Positions 17,181-25,338 of a DNA stretch of 64,000 nucleotides are shown here, one piece after another (positions within the stretch are counted from its first letter, which is position 1; every line of letters begins with the position of its first letter). The translations under genes and the position numbers were made by a program. The notes under the pieces are model-generated. The model saw nothing but the letters and a program-made list of their open reading frames with translations, was not told the DNA's origin and ran no database searches. Source of the stretch: Natranaerovirga hydrolytica (GTDB lineage: Bacteria; Bacillota; Clostridia; Lachnospirales; DSM-24629); NCBI RefSeq assembly GCF_004339095.1, contig NZ_SMGQ01000016.1, positions 83,582-147,581 of the forward strand, read 5' to 3'.

Positions 17181-19379
17181 ATGAGTTTGCGAGAAGTGGA
17201 AATTAAACAGTCATACCGTACATCAATAGATAACATACCAACGGATTTTTATATTCCGCTGCTTAGTCGCGCAATTTTGTACAAACGGGCAGTCGGCTTT
17301 TTTTCTTCTACTATTCTTAGCAAAATATCTACGGGTATATCCGATCTTGCCAACAAGGGTGGTACGATTCAAATTGTGGCCTCTCCCAAATTGTCAGAAG
17401 ACGATATTGAAGCTATTCGCAAAGGCTATCAAATGCGTGACATAGTGTTGCGTAATGCAATTATTCGTGAAATGACTGAACCCCAAACACTTTTTGAGGA
17501 AAAACGTCTGAATCAACTTGCAAACCTTATTGCAGATGGTATATTAGATATAAAAATTGCTTTCACAGAAAACAACAATAACATTGGTATGTACCATGAA
17601 AAAATGGGATTGATTTCGGACAATGAAGGAAACACCCTCGCATTTTCAGGCTCTATGAATGAATCATTGACTGCCGTATCCCTCAATTATGAATCAATCG
17701 ATGTGTTTTGTTCATGGAAAAGCGATGAACAGCGTGAAAGAGTTCAGGACAAGCAGGCTGCCTTTTCTGCGATATGGAATAATAATGAGCCTAATATTAT
17801 GGTATTGGAGTTCCCCGAACTGACAGAAGAAATCATCCAACGATATAAAAGAGAGAAAGTTGAGCAATACGAAGATTTCGATGATGAGGCTGAAAATGAA
17901 ATGCCTGAAATACTGCCTCTGAGAAGAACTGGAGCTATCATTCCAGCAGATGTTACGCTCCATTCATATCAAATAGAAGCTATTGATGAATGGGAACGGA
18001 ACGGGTTTCGCGGAATATTTGATATGGCAACTGGCACAGGAAAAACATATACGGGACTTGGTGCGCTAGCTCGCTTATGTGCTACTGTAAATAATAAACT
18101 GGCTGCCATTATTGTCTGCCCCTATCAACACTTGGTTGAACAGTGGGTTGAAGATATTGAGAGGTTCAGTATTAAGCCAATCATTGGATACAGCGCTTCA
18201 TCACAAAGAAACTGGTTGAAACGCTTGGAAATAGCTATTCGAGACCAGAAATTGAAAATCAAGGGCAGAGAGTTTTTCTGCTTTGTTTGTACAAATGCAA
18301 CCTTTGCATCAGTTAAAGTTCAAGAGCTACTCGGAAAAGTCCATTCGGATGTATTGCTATTAGTTGATGAGGCGCATAATTTCGGAGCAGAACGCTTGAG
18401 CAAAATGATGTCCGAAAGATACAGATACCGGCTTGCCCTATCGGCAACGATTGAACGGCACAATGACGAAGATGGTACAAATCGTCTGTATGACTATTTT
18501 GGCAAAAAGTGCATTGAGTATCCACTTGAACGTGCCATTGACGAAAAGAAACTGACACGCTATAAATATCACCCCATAATCACAACGCTGAACAAAGGTG
18601 AAATGGCTGTTTATATTGATTTGACCCTTCAAATGAGTAAATGCCTCGTAAAAGGAAAAGACGGAAAATATAGGCTGAATGAACGCGGCAAAAAGCTGGC
18701 ATTGAAACGGGCAAGGCTTGTTGCTGGAATTGAAGATAAGCTGACAAAACTCGAAAAATATATTCAACCGTATTTAAACGACAATCATTTACTTATATAT
18801 TGTGGTGCTACTACCCTTTTACAGGATAATCAAGATCGTACAGATACAACTGAGGATGATTTGCGCCAAATTGATGCCGTAACGGATTTGCTCGGGAATA
18901 AGCTAAACATGAAAGTTTCGCAGTTCACGTCAAAAGAAGATATAGAGGAACGAGAAATCCTCAAACGTGAATTTGCTGCCGGTGAAACATTGCAGGCTTT
19001 GATTGCAATCAAATGTCTTGACGAAGGAGTGAATATACCAGCGATAAGAACAGCTTTTATTTTGGCAAGCACCACTAACCCTAAAGAATACATACAAAGA
19101 CGTGGACGCGTGCTTAGATTATACAAAGAAAAAGATTACGCCGAAATTTACGACTTTCTTGCTTTACCCAGACCGCTTGACGAGGTTGCTTCCTTGACAG
19201 ATGAAGAATTGCGACGGGAATTGAGCCTCGTGCAAAATGAACTTGCTCGTGCTATTGAATTTGCGCAAATTGCAATGAATATGGGTGAAGCTGAGCAAGT
19301 CATTGATGAGATAAAAGCAGCTTATTCAATTAACGATTACAAATTGGAATTTGAGGAGGATTACAGCTATGTCGAATAA
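17181..19379 (+). CDS. PLD-like nuclease fused to superfamily 2 helicase
   Basis: This protein of about 732 residues has an N-terminal phospholipase D-like domain (RAVGFFSSTILSKIS; MYHEKMGLISD, the H-x-K motif; then LAFSGSMNES). It is joined to a DEAD/DEAH-type helicase: ATGTGKTYTGLGAL (Walker A), LLVDEAHNFGAERLS (motif II), LALSATIER (motif III) and QRRGRVLR (motif VI). Such PLD-helicases occur in restriction and phage defence loci, where they translocate on and cut DNA. Here it follows the modification genes and is a candidate restriction arm, in the position where sspFGH would lie in known loci (inference). ATG 17181 has AAAAAGGAG ahead. Confidence 0.85.
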   Translation: MSLREVEIKQSYRTSIDNIPTDFYIPLLSRAILYKRAVGFFSSTILSKISTGISDLANKGGTIQIVASPKLSEDDIEAIRKGYQMRDIVLRNAIIREMTEPQTLFEEKRLNQLANLIADGILDIKIAFTENNNNIGMYHEKMGLISDNEGNTLAFSGSMNESLTAVSLNYESIDVFCSWKSDEQRERVQDKQAAFSAIWNNNEPNIMVLEFPELTEEIIQRYKREKVEQYEDFDDEAENEMPEILPLRRTGAIIPADVTLHSYQIEAIDEWERNGFRGIFDMATGTGKTYTGLGALARLCATVNNKLAAIIVCPYQHLVEQWVEDIERFSIKPIIGYSASSQRNWLKRLEIAIRDQKLKIKGREFFCFVCTNATFASVKVQELLGKVHSDVLLLVDEAHNFGAERLSKMMSERYRYRLALSATIERHNDEDGTNRLYDYFGKKCIEYPLERAIDEKKLTRYKYHPIITTLNKGEMAVYIDLTLQMSKCLVKGKDGKYRLNERGKKLALKRARLVAGIEDKLTKLEKYIQPYLNDNHLLIYCGATTLLQDNQDRTDTTEDDLRQIDAVTDLLGNKLNMKVSQFTSKEDIEEREILKREFAAGETLQALIAIKCLDEGVNIPAIRTAFILASTTNPKEYIQRRGRVLRLYKEKDYAEIYDFLALPRPLDEVASLTDEELRRELSLVQNELARAIEFAQIAMNMGEAEQVIDEIKAAYSINDYKLEFEEDYSYVE

Positions 19380-19554
19380 TGAAGGAGTTCAAATGGTGAA
19401 TGGTGTCCCTGTGGATACCAGAAAAGCTGAAAGGATACTGGCTTGGCTTATCCGAAAAGAAGCTGAAAATGTCAGGACAAAAGTACGCTCTGATGTCCAG
19501 ATGATAGCCGACATCCAAAAGCGCATCGAGGAGGAGGAAAAGCAATGCTACTGA
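19369..19554 (+). CDS. Small helical protein in defence operon
   Basis: This 61-residue product is translated from an ATG with GAGGAGG 8 bases upstream. It overlaps the helicase stop by 11 bases and the next ATPase start by 10. It is charged and largely helical (RKAERILAWLIRKEAENVRT; QKRIEEEEKQ) with no recognised domain. The tight overlaps on both sides argue that it is real and cotranslated. It may be an adaptor between the helicase and the SMC-like ATPase, comparable in size to DndE-type small subunits, but no sequence likeness is claimed. Confidence 0.7.
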   Translation: MSNNEGVQMVNGVPVDTRKAERILAWLIRKEAENVRTKVRSDVQMIADIQKRIEEEEKQCY

Positions 19555-21500
19555 AATCGCTGAAATTAAAAGACTTTCGACAGTTCAAGGGCGAACAATT
19601 TATAACCTTTTCTGATGACCCTGTGCAAAATGTTACGGTAATCATGGGCGATAACGGCACTGGAAAAACCACTCTTGCTCAGGCGTTCACTTGGTGCCTG
19701 TATGGGGATACCTCATTCAAAGATAAGATATTGCTATGCAAAGCGACTTCTTCTCAGATGTTGCCGGCGCAAACAGAAAAGGTGCGTGCAGAACTTACGC
19801 TAATACACAAGAATACGGAATATACCATAATCAGTGAACAGAATTATAAGAAGACAGAGAAAATCGATAAACCTGTCGAGAGCGTCGGACAGCGTTCGTT
19901 TACTATCATGTTTAAACAGCATGGACAGCAAGAATATGTTAAGCCTTCTCAACTGGATGGTCGGTTGAAAGAGATTCTGCCTAAAGAGTTAGCAAGGTAC
20001 TTCTTCTTTGATGGTGAGAACATTAAAGCTATGGGTGATGAACTGAGTCAAGGCAAAGGTACCGAGTTCGCCAGAGCCGTCAAAAGTTTGCTTGGCCTTG
20101 ATGCCTTTACTGCAGCTATCGACCATTCGAAGAAGACAATAAACAGTTATAAGCCTGATTCCGGTGCCGATCTCAAAATTGAGCGATATAATCAACAAAT
20201 TGAGGCGTTAGATAAAGAGATAGAGAAAATTGAGAAACGTCTTGAAGATATTGCAAAAGAAGAAATCCCCGTAAGCGAGAAGATTGGCGAATTGCAAACA
20301 TTGATTGACAAGAACAAGGCAAGCGAACAACTGGCCGCAAATAAGAAGAAGCTATTGGCACGACGTGAGTCATTAGTGGCTTCAAAATCAAGGAATATTG
20401 GCGAACTACTTTCTACTTTCAAACAGGCTCCAGCTTATTTTGCAAAGAAAATGATGAAGGACAGTTTACAACTGGTGCAAGATGCAGGGAAACTTGATAA
20501 AGCTGTTCCCTTTGTCAGGGATAAAACCATTAAGTGTTTACTTGAACGCAAACGCTGTATTTGCGGGACAGAACTGAGTATCGGTAGCGATGCTTATACA
20601 GAGCTTAATAATCTATTTAATTTTGTGCCACCAAAATCAATTGGTGATTCAATAAATGATTTTAGAGACAAGTGCCGTGACAGAGTTCGCAGTTGTGAAA
20701 CTATGTTTGGGTCTATTGAGGCAAAGTATGCTGATATCTGCTCTTTTGATAGTGACTATGCCGATGTTGAGCAAGAAATCATTGACATTGAAAATCAACT
20801 TCTTGGTTTAGATGATGTGGGCAAGCTGCAAGCTGACTTAATGCGCTATAAAACGCAACTTCGTAACCTGAACGACGAAAAAATCGGGCTGAATGGTGAC
20901 AAACGCGTCAAGGAATCGGAGAAGCAACGTAAGGAGGGCGAACTCTCTGCTCTTGCTCTTAAAGATGATCACAATCGCCGCATTATGATTTATAAGGCAT
21001 ATGCGCAGTATATGTATGATTCACTGCGATTGAAATACGCTGATGAAGAAGAAAAAGTGCGCAAAAAACTCGAAGAAACGGTAAATGAAATTTTTCACAG
21101 TATTCTTGGAGAAGGGTTCTCATTAAAGCTGAATAGTAAATATGATGTTGAGGTTGTTCTAAACGAAATAGGCGGTTCATCCGAAACATCCACGGCGCAG
21201 AATATATCTATCATCTTTGCATTCATTGCCGGTGTCATTCAAATGGCAAGAGATAGCCAAAACGAAGATGGTGGCTTATTAGTGTCAGAACCATACCCGC
21301 TTGTTATGGATGCGCCACTCTCCGCGTTCGACAAGACACGTATTCAAACTGTCTGCGACGTTCTGCCCAAAATTGCCGAGCAGGTTATTATCTTTATCAA
21401 AGATGCCGATGGTGAAATAGCCGAAGAACATCTCGGAAACCGAATTGGTTCTCGCTTATCGTTCAATGCAGTTAGTAAAGTCGAAACATACGTGTCATAA
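19545..21500 (+). CDS. DndD/SMC-like AAA ATPase
   Basis: This 651-residue RecF/SMC/Rad50-type ATPase has LKLKDFRQFKGEQFITF and Walker A GDNGTGKTTLAQAF near the N-terminus, and FFFDGENI. A long central coiled coil (about 220-510) is interrupted by a Cys pair (KRCICGTEL). It ends with a Walker B-like PLVMDAPLSAFDKTR and a switch His-less tail. DndD, the SMC-like ATPase of the Dnd phosphorothioation system, shares this plan. The finding here of a DndD-like protein together with DUF4007 and SspC-like proteins mixes features of the two known pathway types. It could also belong to the restriction module. The fold is certain; the pathway role is inferred. Confidence 0.8.
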   Translation: MLLKSLKLKDFRQFKGEQFITFSDDPVQNVTVIMGDNGTGKTTLAQAFTWCLYGDTSFKDKILLCKATSSQMLPAQTEKVRAELTLIHKNTEYTIISEQNYKKTEKIDKPVESVGQRSFTIMFKQHGQQEYVKPSQLDGRLKEILPKELARYFFFDGENIKAMGDELSQGKGTEFARAVKSLLGLDAFTAAIDHSKKTINSYKPDSGADLKIERYNQQIEALDKEIEKIEKRLEDIAKEEIPVSEKIGELQTLIDKNKASEQLAANKKKLLARRESLVASKSRNIGELLSTFKQAPAYFAKKMMKDSLQLVQDAGKLDKAVPFVRDKTIKCLLERKRCICGTELSIGSDAYTELNNLFNFVPPKSIGDSINDFRDKCRDRVRSCETMFGSIEAKYADICSFDSDYADVEQEIIDIENQLLGLDDVGKLQADLMRYKTQLRNLNDEKIGLNGDKRVKESEKQRKEGELSALALKDDHNRRIMIYKAYAQYMYDSLRLKYADEEEKVRKKLEETVNEIFHSILGEGFSLKLNSKYDVEVVLNEIGGSSETSTAQNISIIFAFIAGVIQMARDSQNEDGGLLVSEPYPLVMDAPLSAFDKTRIQTVCDVLPKIAEQVIIFIKDADGEIAEEHLGNRIGSRLSFNAVSKVETYVS

Positions 21501-21514
21501 GGGGGATGAGAAAA

Positions 21515-22039
21515 ATGTTGTTTCAAGGACAATACCGATTTTTCGGCACTCATGCCGATAGAGTCAAAAAACTTACGTCAGAATTTGATGCCAACAAGCA
21601 CAAACTGTTTTCTACTGTTCACGAAGTGTTTCAGCTTGCGCCGATAGTGGGATTTTTGTACACAAGGAAAGCAGACTTAAACAAAGATATTCCAGGTGAT
21701 ATCAGCATTTTTGATGCAGAAATGTCGAGACATAAAGATATTTTCCAGTTTAACTACCATCTGATTATCTTGCTTGACGAAAAACATGAACCAAATTTTG
21801 AAACCCGAGTCGATAAGGCATTTAGGTTTTACGGTACTGATAAAGCTGCTCCTGATGAGGAACTTTACGAGCAGTATGCTCGAGGTGGGGTCGATGTGCT
21901 ATATGAAAAACTCATCGAACCCTCAACATCGCCTGATGATTATACAAAGAACCTGTATGAGTTCATGGAAGATTTTGAATCTCGGTATGGTCAGAATACC
22001 GATGAAATACTAGATTTATGTCAAATCGCAAGGGGTTAA
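21515..22039 (+). CDS. Uncharacterised 174-aa protein of sulfur-defence cluster
   Basis: I do not recognise this family. The protein begins MLFQGQYRFFGTHADRVKKL, then carries FQFNYHLIILLDEKHEPNFE and the motif GGVDVLYEKLIE near residue 130. It ends FESRYGQNTDEILDL. It is soluble, acidic toward the C-terminus and of mixed alpha/beta character. ATG 21515 follows GGGGG by 9 bases; ATG 21506 is too close to it. It lies between the SMC-like ATPase and the sigma factor with no gaps, so it is part of the operon. It may form a complex with the ATPase. Confidence 0.7.
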   Translation: MLFQGQYRFFGTHADRVKKLTSEFDANKHKLFSTVHEVFQLAPIVGFLYTRKADLNKDIPGDISIFDAEMSRHKDIFQFNYHLIILLDEKHEPNFETRVDKAFRFYGTDKAAPDEELYEQYARGGVDVLYEKLIEPSTSPDDYTKNLYEFMEDFESRYGQNTDEILDLCQIARG

Positions 22040-23128
22040 GTGAAAATGGGTTCAGCAGGTAGTCATCAAATCATTATAGATAAGCTATATACTCTATATA
22101 AACAAAAAGGCTATTTGCGTGAAGATGAAGCCCTTGACCTGATGACTGTCGAAAACACTTCTCTTGTGGGAATAAACCGAATAACCGACAAGTTAATTGA
22201 ACTTGGGGTAATTTTTGCTGAAGATTCCTCTAGTGATGACGACGATGAATATGACCGGGCACAAGTAGATTATGATTCTGTTTATGAAGAAATTCTAAGC
22301 ATTTCGCCCGGGCAAGAGAGATTTGTCAATTATTTGCGAGAAATCAAACCACCGCAACATCGTGAATGGCAGCAACTTGTTACGCAAATGAGTAGCGGAA
22401 ATGATTATGCTTACAATCGCCTTTTTGAAATGTACTTACGAGTAGTTGCCCGAATTGCATTACGCTATGCGAAAGATGAGACTATTGAACTTGATGATGC
22501 TATTCAAGAGGGCGCTATGGGTTTAATGCGAGCTATAAAGCAATTTGACCCAAGTCAGCATGGAAATCTTGGCTCATATTTACCTTTGTGGATTCAACAA
22601 TACGTCAGCAGAGCCATTGCGGATAAAGGACGCACAATCAGGATTCCTGTACATATGCTTGAAACTGTTGAGAAGATACGAAAATCGAAAGAGAAATTGA
22701 TCGCTTTGCATGGTACTGAACCATGCTTTGAATTGTTATCGATTGAAACCGGTATTCCAACCGAACAACTGGGACAAATTGTATCAATTATCAGAAACAC
22801 CTCAGATTTGTTATCTACTGAGGAACTGGTTAATGATACAAGAGAAGATAGCGTCCTCAACCGAAATGAAAACAGCTATTCGATTGAGGACGATGTTACA
22901 TACATTTTTCTTCGTCGGGATTTAGCCGAAATAATGCAAACTCTAAAACCACGCGAGACAAAAGTACTTTCGATGCGTTTTGGCTTACTTGATGGCTTGG
23001 AACATACGCTTGAGGAAGTAGGTAGTGAATTTGCTATTACTCGCGAGCGCGTACGTCAAATTGAAGTAAAAGCACTTAAAAAAATGAGACATCCAAGTCG
23101 TAGTAAAAAATTAAAAGATTATATTTAA
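22040..23128 (+). CDS. Primary-type sigma-70 factor in defence operon
   Basis: This 362-residue protein starts at GTG right after the preceding stop. Residues 1-110 are a non-sigma extension with an acidic patch (EDSSSDDDDEYDRA). Sigma region 2 follows (AYNRLFEMYLRVVARIALRY; DAIQEGAMGLMRAIKQFDPS; LPLWIQQYVSRAIADKGRTI), then region 3 and region 4 (LKPRETKVLSMRFGLLDGLE; FAITRERVRQIEVKALKKM). The 2.4 and 4.2 helices look intact, so it may direct transcription. A full RpoD-type sigma as the last gene of a DNA-modification cluster is unusual. It could drive the cluster after phage takeover or rewire promoters, or be a DNA-binding adaptor. A strong terminator follows. Confidence 0.85.
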   Translation: MKMGSAGSHQIIIDKLYTLYKQKGYLREDEALDLMTVENTSLVGINRITDKLIELGVIFAEDSSSDDDDEYDRAQVDYDSVYEEILSISPGQERFVNYLREIKPPQHREWQQLVTQMSSGNDYAYNRLFEMYLRVVARIALRYAKDETIELDDAIQEGAMGLMRAIKQFDPSQHGNLGSYLPLWIQQYVSRAIADKGRTIRIPVHMLETVEKIRKSKEKLIALHGTEPCFELLSIETGIPTEQLGQIVSIIRNTSDLLSTEELVNDTREDSVLNRNENSYSIEDDVTYIFLRRDLAEIMQTLKPRETKVLSMRFGLLDGLEHTLEEVGSEFAITRERVRQIEVKALKKMRHPSRSKKLKDYI

Positions 23129-23136
23129 TGACAAAT

Positions 23137-23172
23137 AAAATCTTGAACTCATTTCGGTGTTCAAGATTTTTT
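23137..23172 (+). terminator. Terminator of the sulfur-defence cluster
   Basis: AAAATCTTGAAC (23137-23148) pairs with GTTCAAGATTTT (23159-23170), continuing into T's. It begins 9 bases after the sigma gene's stop codon and ends the cluster. Confidence 0.9.
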
Positions 23173-23174
23173 AG

Positions 23175-23267
23175 AAAGTTCATGACATTAAGGGAATAGC
23201 AGGCCTAACGGTCATCAGAGTTGCAGCAACAAGGCATACAGAATGTATGGTTAAGCTCGAAAAGTAA
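23175..23267 (+). other. rlmD/rumA 3'-end-like scar 1 (candidate attachment junction)
   Basis: The frame open from 23175 ends TVIRVAATRHTECMVKLEK and stop. The tail H-T-E-C-x-V-K-L-E resembles the conserved C-terminus of 23S rRNA uracil methyltransferase RlmD (H-x-E-x-x-V-x-L). The upstream part, ending TVIRVAATR, is shared with the copy at 30118 but is not part of RlmD as I know it. I read it as an element end joined to a target gene end. Confidence is moderate for homology between copies and lower for the gene name. Confidence 0.5.
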
Positions 23268-23292
23268 TGAAATTAAGTAATATCAATAGTTT

Positions 23293-23331
23293 AAGCCATT
23301 GAGTGTGTGGATGACATTCAATGGCTTTTTT
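23293..23331 (+). terminator. Rho-independent terminator after scar 1
   Basis: AAGCCATTGA (23293-23302) pairs with TCAATGGCTT (23318-23327) and runs into TTTT. It follows the rlmD-like tail by 25 bases, as a native gene terminator would. Confidence 0.85.
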
Positions 23332-23679
23332 GCTTATTGGAACATGTCTAATTTACTTTTTAATCAATAAAAAATCAGAACAATCTTTTTATTTGTCAAA
23401 TTATAGAAGTATTAGTTGAGAAATGCTGGAAGATGCTATAGAATTAAGGTGATATTATCAAAGCACGGGTCAAAAAATCTTTAATAAATTTAATAGACTT
23501 TAATTTTAAGAATATTTGAAACTATAGAGTGTATTAGTAATTTCCGCATATTAAATTTTTTGCATAAAAAATTTAGCCTAAGAGTCTACTAACTTCTCTA
23601 AAAGCTATTAGAAGATATATTTAAGTCAGTAATCTGAGTATTAATTTAGATTGTACAAGATAAATAGGAGGCAATTATT
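23332..23679. other. AT-rich intergenic leader
   Basis: There is no open frame of note. The sequence is very AT-rich, with short runs of T and A, and ends in the AATAGGAGGC ribosome site of the gene at 23680. It presumably carries that gene's promoter, but no clear -35/-10 pair stands out. Confidence 0.4.
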
Positions 23680-25338
23680 ATGTTAACAATTGAAGAATAT
23701 ATTGCTTCAAGAAAGAAAAAAGATAAATTGGATGAATTTGATTTCTGGAAACATTCAGAAAATATGGGAGCAGTTATTCAATATGTAATGGAGTATTTTA
23801 ATGAGTATTTAAATTTGGAAGATTATAGCTATGAGCAAGTTAAAACACAGCAAGTGATTGATAAATTTAAAGAAGGAATAATTGAAAACTTTCCAACAAC
23901 TTATGAGTTTATAATTTCTTATTATTGGTCAAACAAAAAACGTATAGATAAACTAATATCCAAGGCATATGAAGAAATTGAAGATATAGAACTATTTTAT
24001 TTACCAGAGGATGACATAAAGGTTGCGGAGTATGTCTGTAAAAAGAAATTAGGAGTTGCTGCAACTGAAGAACTACTAAGTAATATAGCAACAATGTCAA
24101 AGGAGTACCGACAAACCCAAGTAGAAGAACCTATTATGTCTGATATGAAAGAACTTGACAATGCAATTTCAGATTGGGTACTAGAAGTCTATAGAAAATA
24201 TAAAGTGGATTTGTTGGATTATGCAAGGGGAATTTCATATAAATTTTATGAGAAATATGTAGATAGTGAATATGATAGACAGACCGAAACTTTTTACTAT
24301 ATTAATAAATATGATTATAGATATCAGGATAATCCTTTCAATATTAACGATATATATAAGAGAAACAGACATCGTGAGTTCATAGATGGATATAAAGGTG
24401 AGTTAGAAATGCTGATAATGTATTTTTGGTTATTCGAAGATGTACATGACCAAGATTACTGGCCAGAATATGTAAAACTATGTATTGAAAATGAAAGAGT
24501 AAGTCTAGCAAAGAAAAAAAGAATACTAAACCCTGTGTTTATTCATGGGTTGAGTTATCCCTCTGACATACATTCAAATATAAAATATATTGAAACTAAA
24601 AATGGAATATTAAAAGAAGATCCTGGACAAAATTATGTTCTTTCAATAATATATGAAAAGTCAAATGATGAAATTTGGAAAGATAGAGATGCATTAGATA
24701 ATATAATAAAAAACCTTCATTTAAGTTTTAAGCAGTTTGGAGCACCAAAATTATTGGAATTTTTATCGCCTTATCAAGCACCTGGTTATACGAAAGAAAA
24801 ATTCTTTGAAAAATATCAAATATTTGAGAAGGGCATGAGGCGATATACTAAAATAAAAATAGCTGTTGCCAATGGCTATACAAGGAGAGCTAAGGATAAA
24901 GATTATTTGTTTTCAACAGTTGATGATATTGCATGTCTAAGAAATACATGTAAAGAATTAAAGCTACAATTGAAACTATCAGTAGATTTTACTGATACAA
25001 ATAGACGGAATAAAATAAAGAAAAATATGGATGATATGATTAACACTCTTGCAGGTATGAGAAATTTTATAATAGGTATCCGCATCAATGAAATAGACTC
25101 TTGGGGTGTAAATAGACATATCTATTATAATAACAAAAGGCGTGAATATATAAATACAATGGACTATACTACAATGTCGACTTTCATGGCTGGATTAACA
25201 ACCATTCTTCAAGACAGCAGATCTAGGTACTTTATACCAAATACAGTTAAGGATTCCGAAAGGTTAGAAACACTAATAGATACATTATATCGAGTAGGGT
25301 GTTGTTTTGAAAGTGAGGAAACAGAGAATGAAGAATAA
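23680..25338 (+). CDS. Uncharacterised 552-aa protein, first gene of two-gene cassette
   Basis: I do not recognise this protein. It is soluble, rich in Lys, Glu, Tyr and Asn and strongly AT-biased compared with the 7-23 kb cluster. The C-terminal half (about 285-520) has alternating strand and helix segments (NYVLSIIYEKSND; MRNFIIGIRINEIDSWGVN) that could form a compact alpha/beta domain. The N-terminal half is helical. There is no membrane segment or known catalytic motif. A strong AATAGGAGG site precedes the ATG. It overlaps the following gene by 11 bases, implying coupling. Its place between a sulfur-type locus and a Kiwa-like pair makes an anti-phage role a reasonable hypothesis. Confidence 0.75.
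   Translation: MLTIEEYIASRKKKDKLDEFDFWKHSENMGAVIQYVMEYFNEYLNLEDYSYEQVKTQQVIDKFKEGIIENFPTTYEFIISYYWSNKKRIDKLISKAYEEIEDIELFYLPEDDIKVAEYVCKKKLGVAATEELLSNIATMSKEYRQTQVEEPIMSDMKELDNAISDWVLEVYRKYKVDLLDYARGISYKFYEKYVDSEYDRQTETFYYINKYDYRYQDNPFNINDIYKRNRHREFIDGYKGELEMLIMYFWLFEDVHDQDYWPEYVKLCIENERVSLAKKKRILNPVFIHGLSYPSDIHSNIKYIETKNGILKEDPGQNYVLSIIYEKSNDEIWKDRDALDNIIKNLHLSFKQFGAPKLLEFLSPYQAPGYTKEKFFEKYQIFEKGMRRYTKIKIAVANGYTRRAKDKDYLFSTVDDIACLRNTCKELKLQLKLSVDFTDTNRRNKIKKNMDDMINTLAGMRNFIIGIRINEIDSWGVNRHIYYNNKRREYINTMDYTTMSTFMAGLTTILQDSRSRYFIPNTVKDSERLETLIDTLYRVGCCFESEETENEE

Noticed and set aside
20560..20590. Rad50-type zinc hook in the SMC-like ATPase
   Set aside because: The Cys pair is C-x-C, not the C-x-x-C hook, so I describe it only as a Cys pair.
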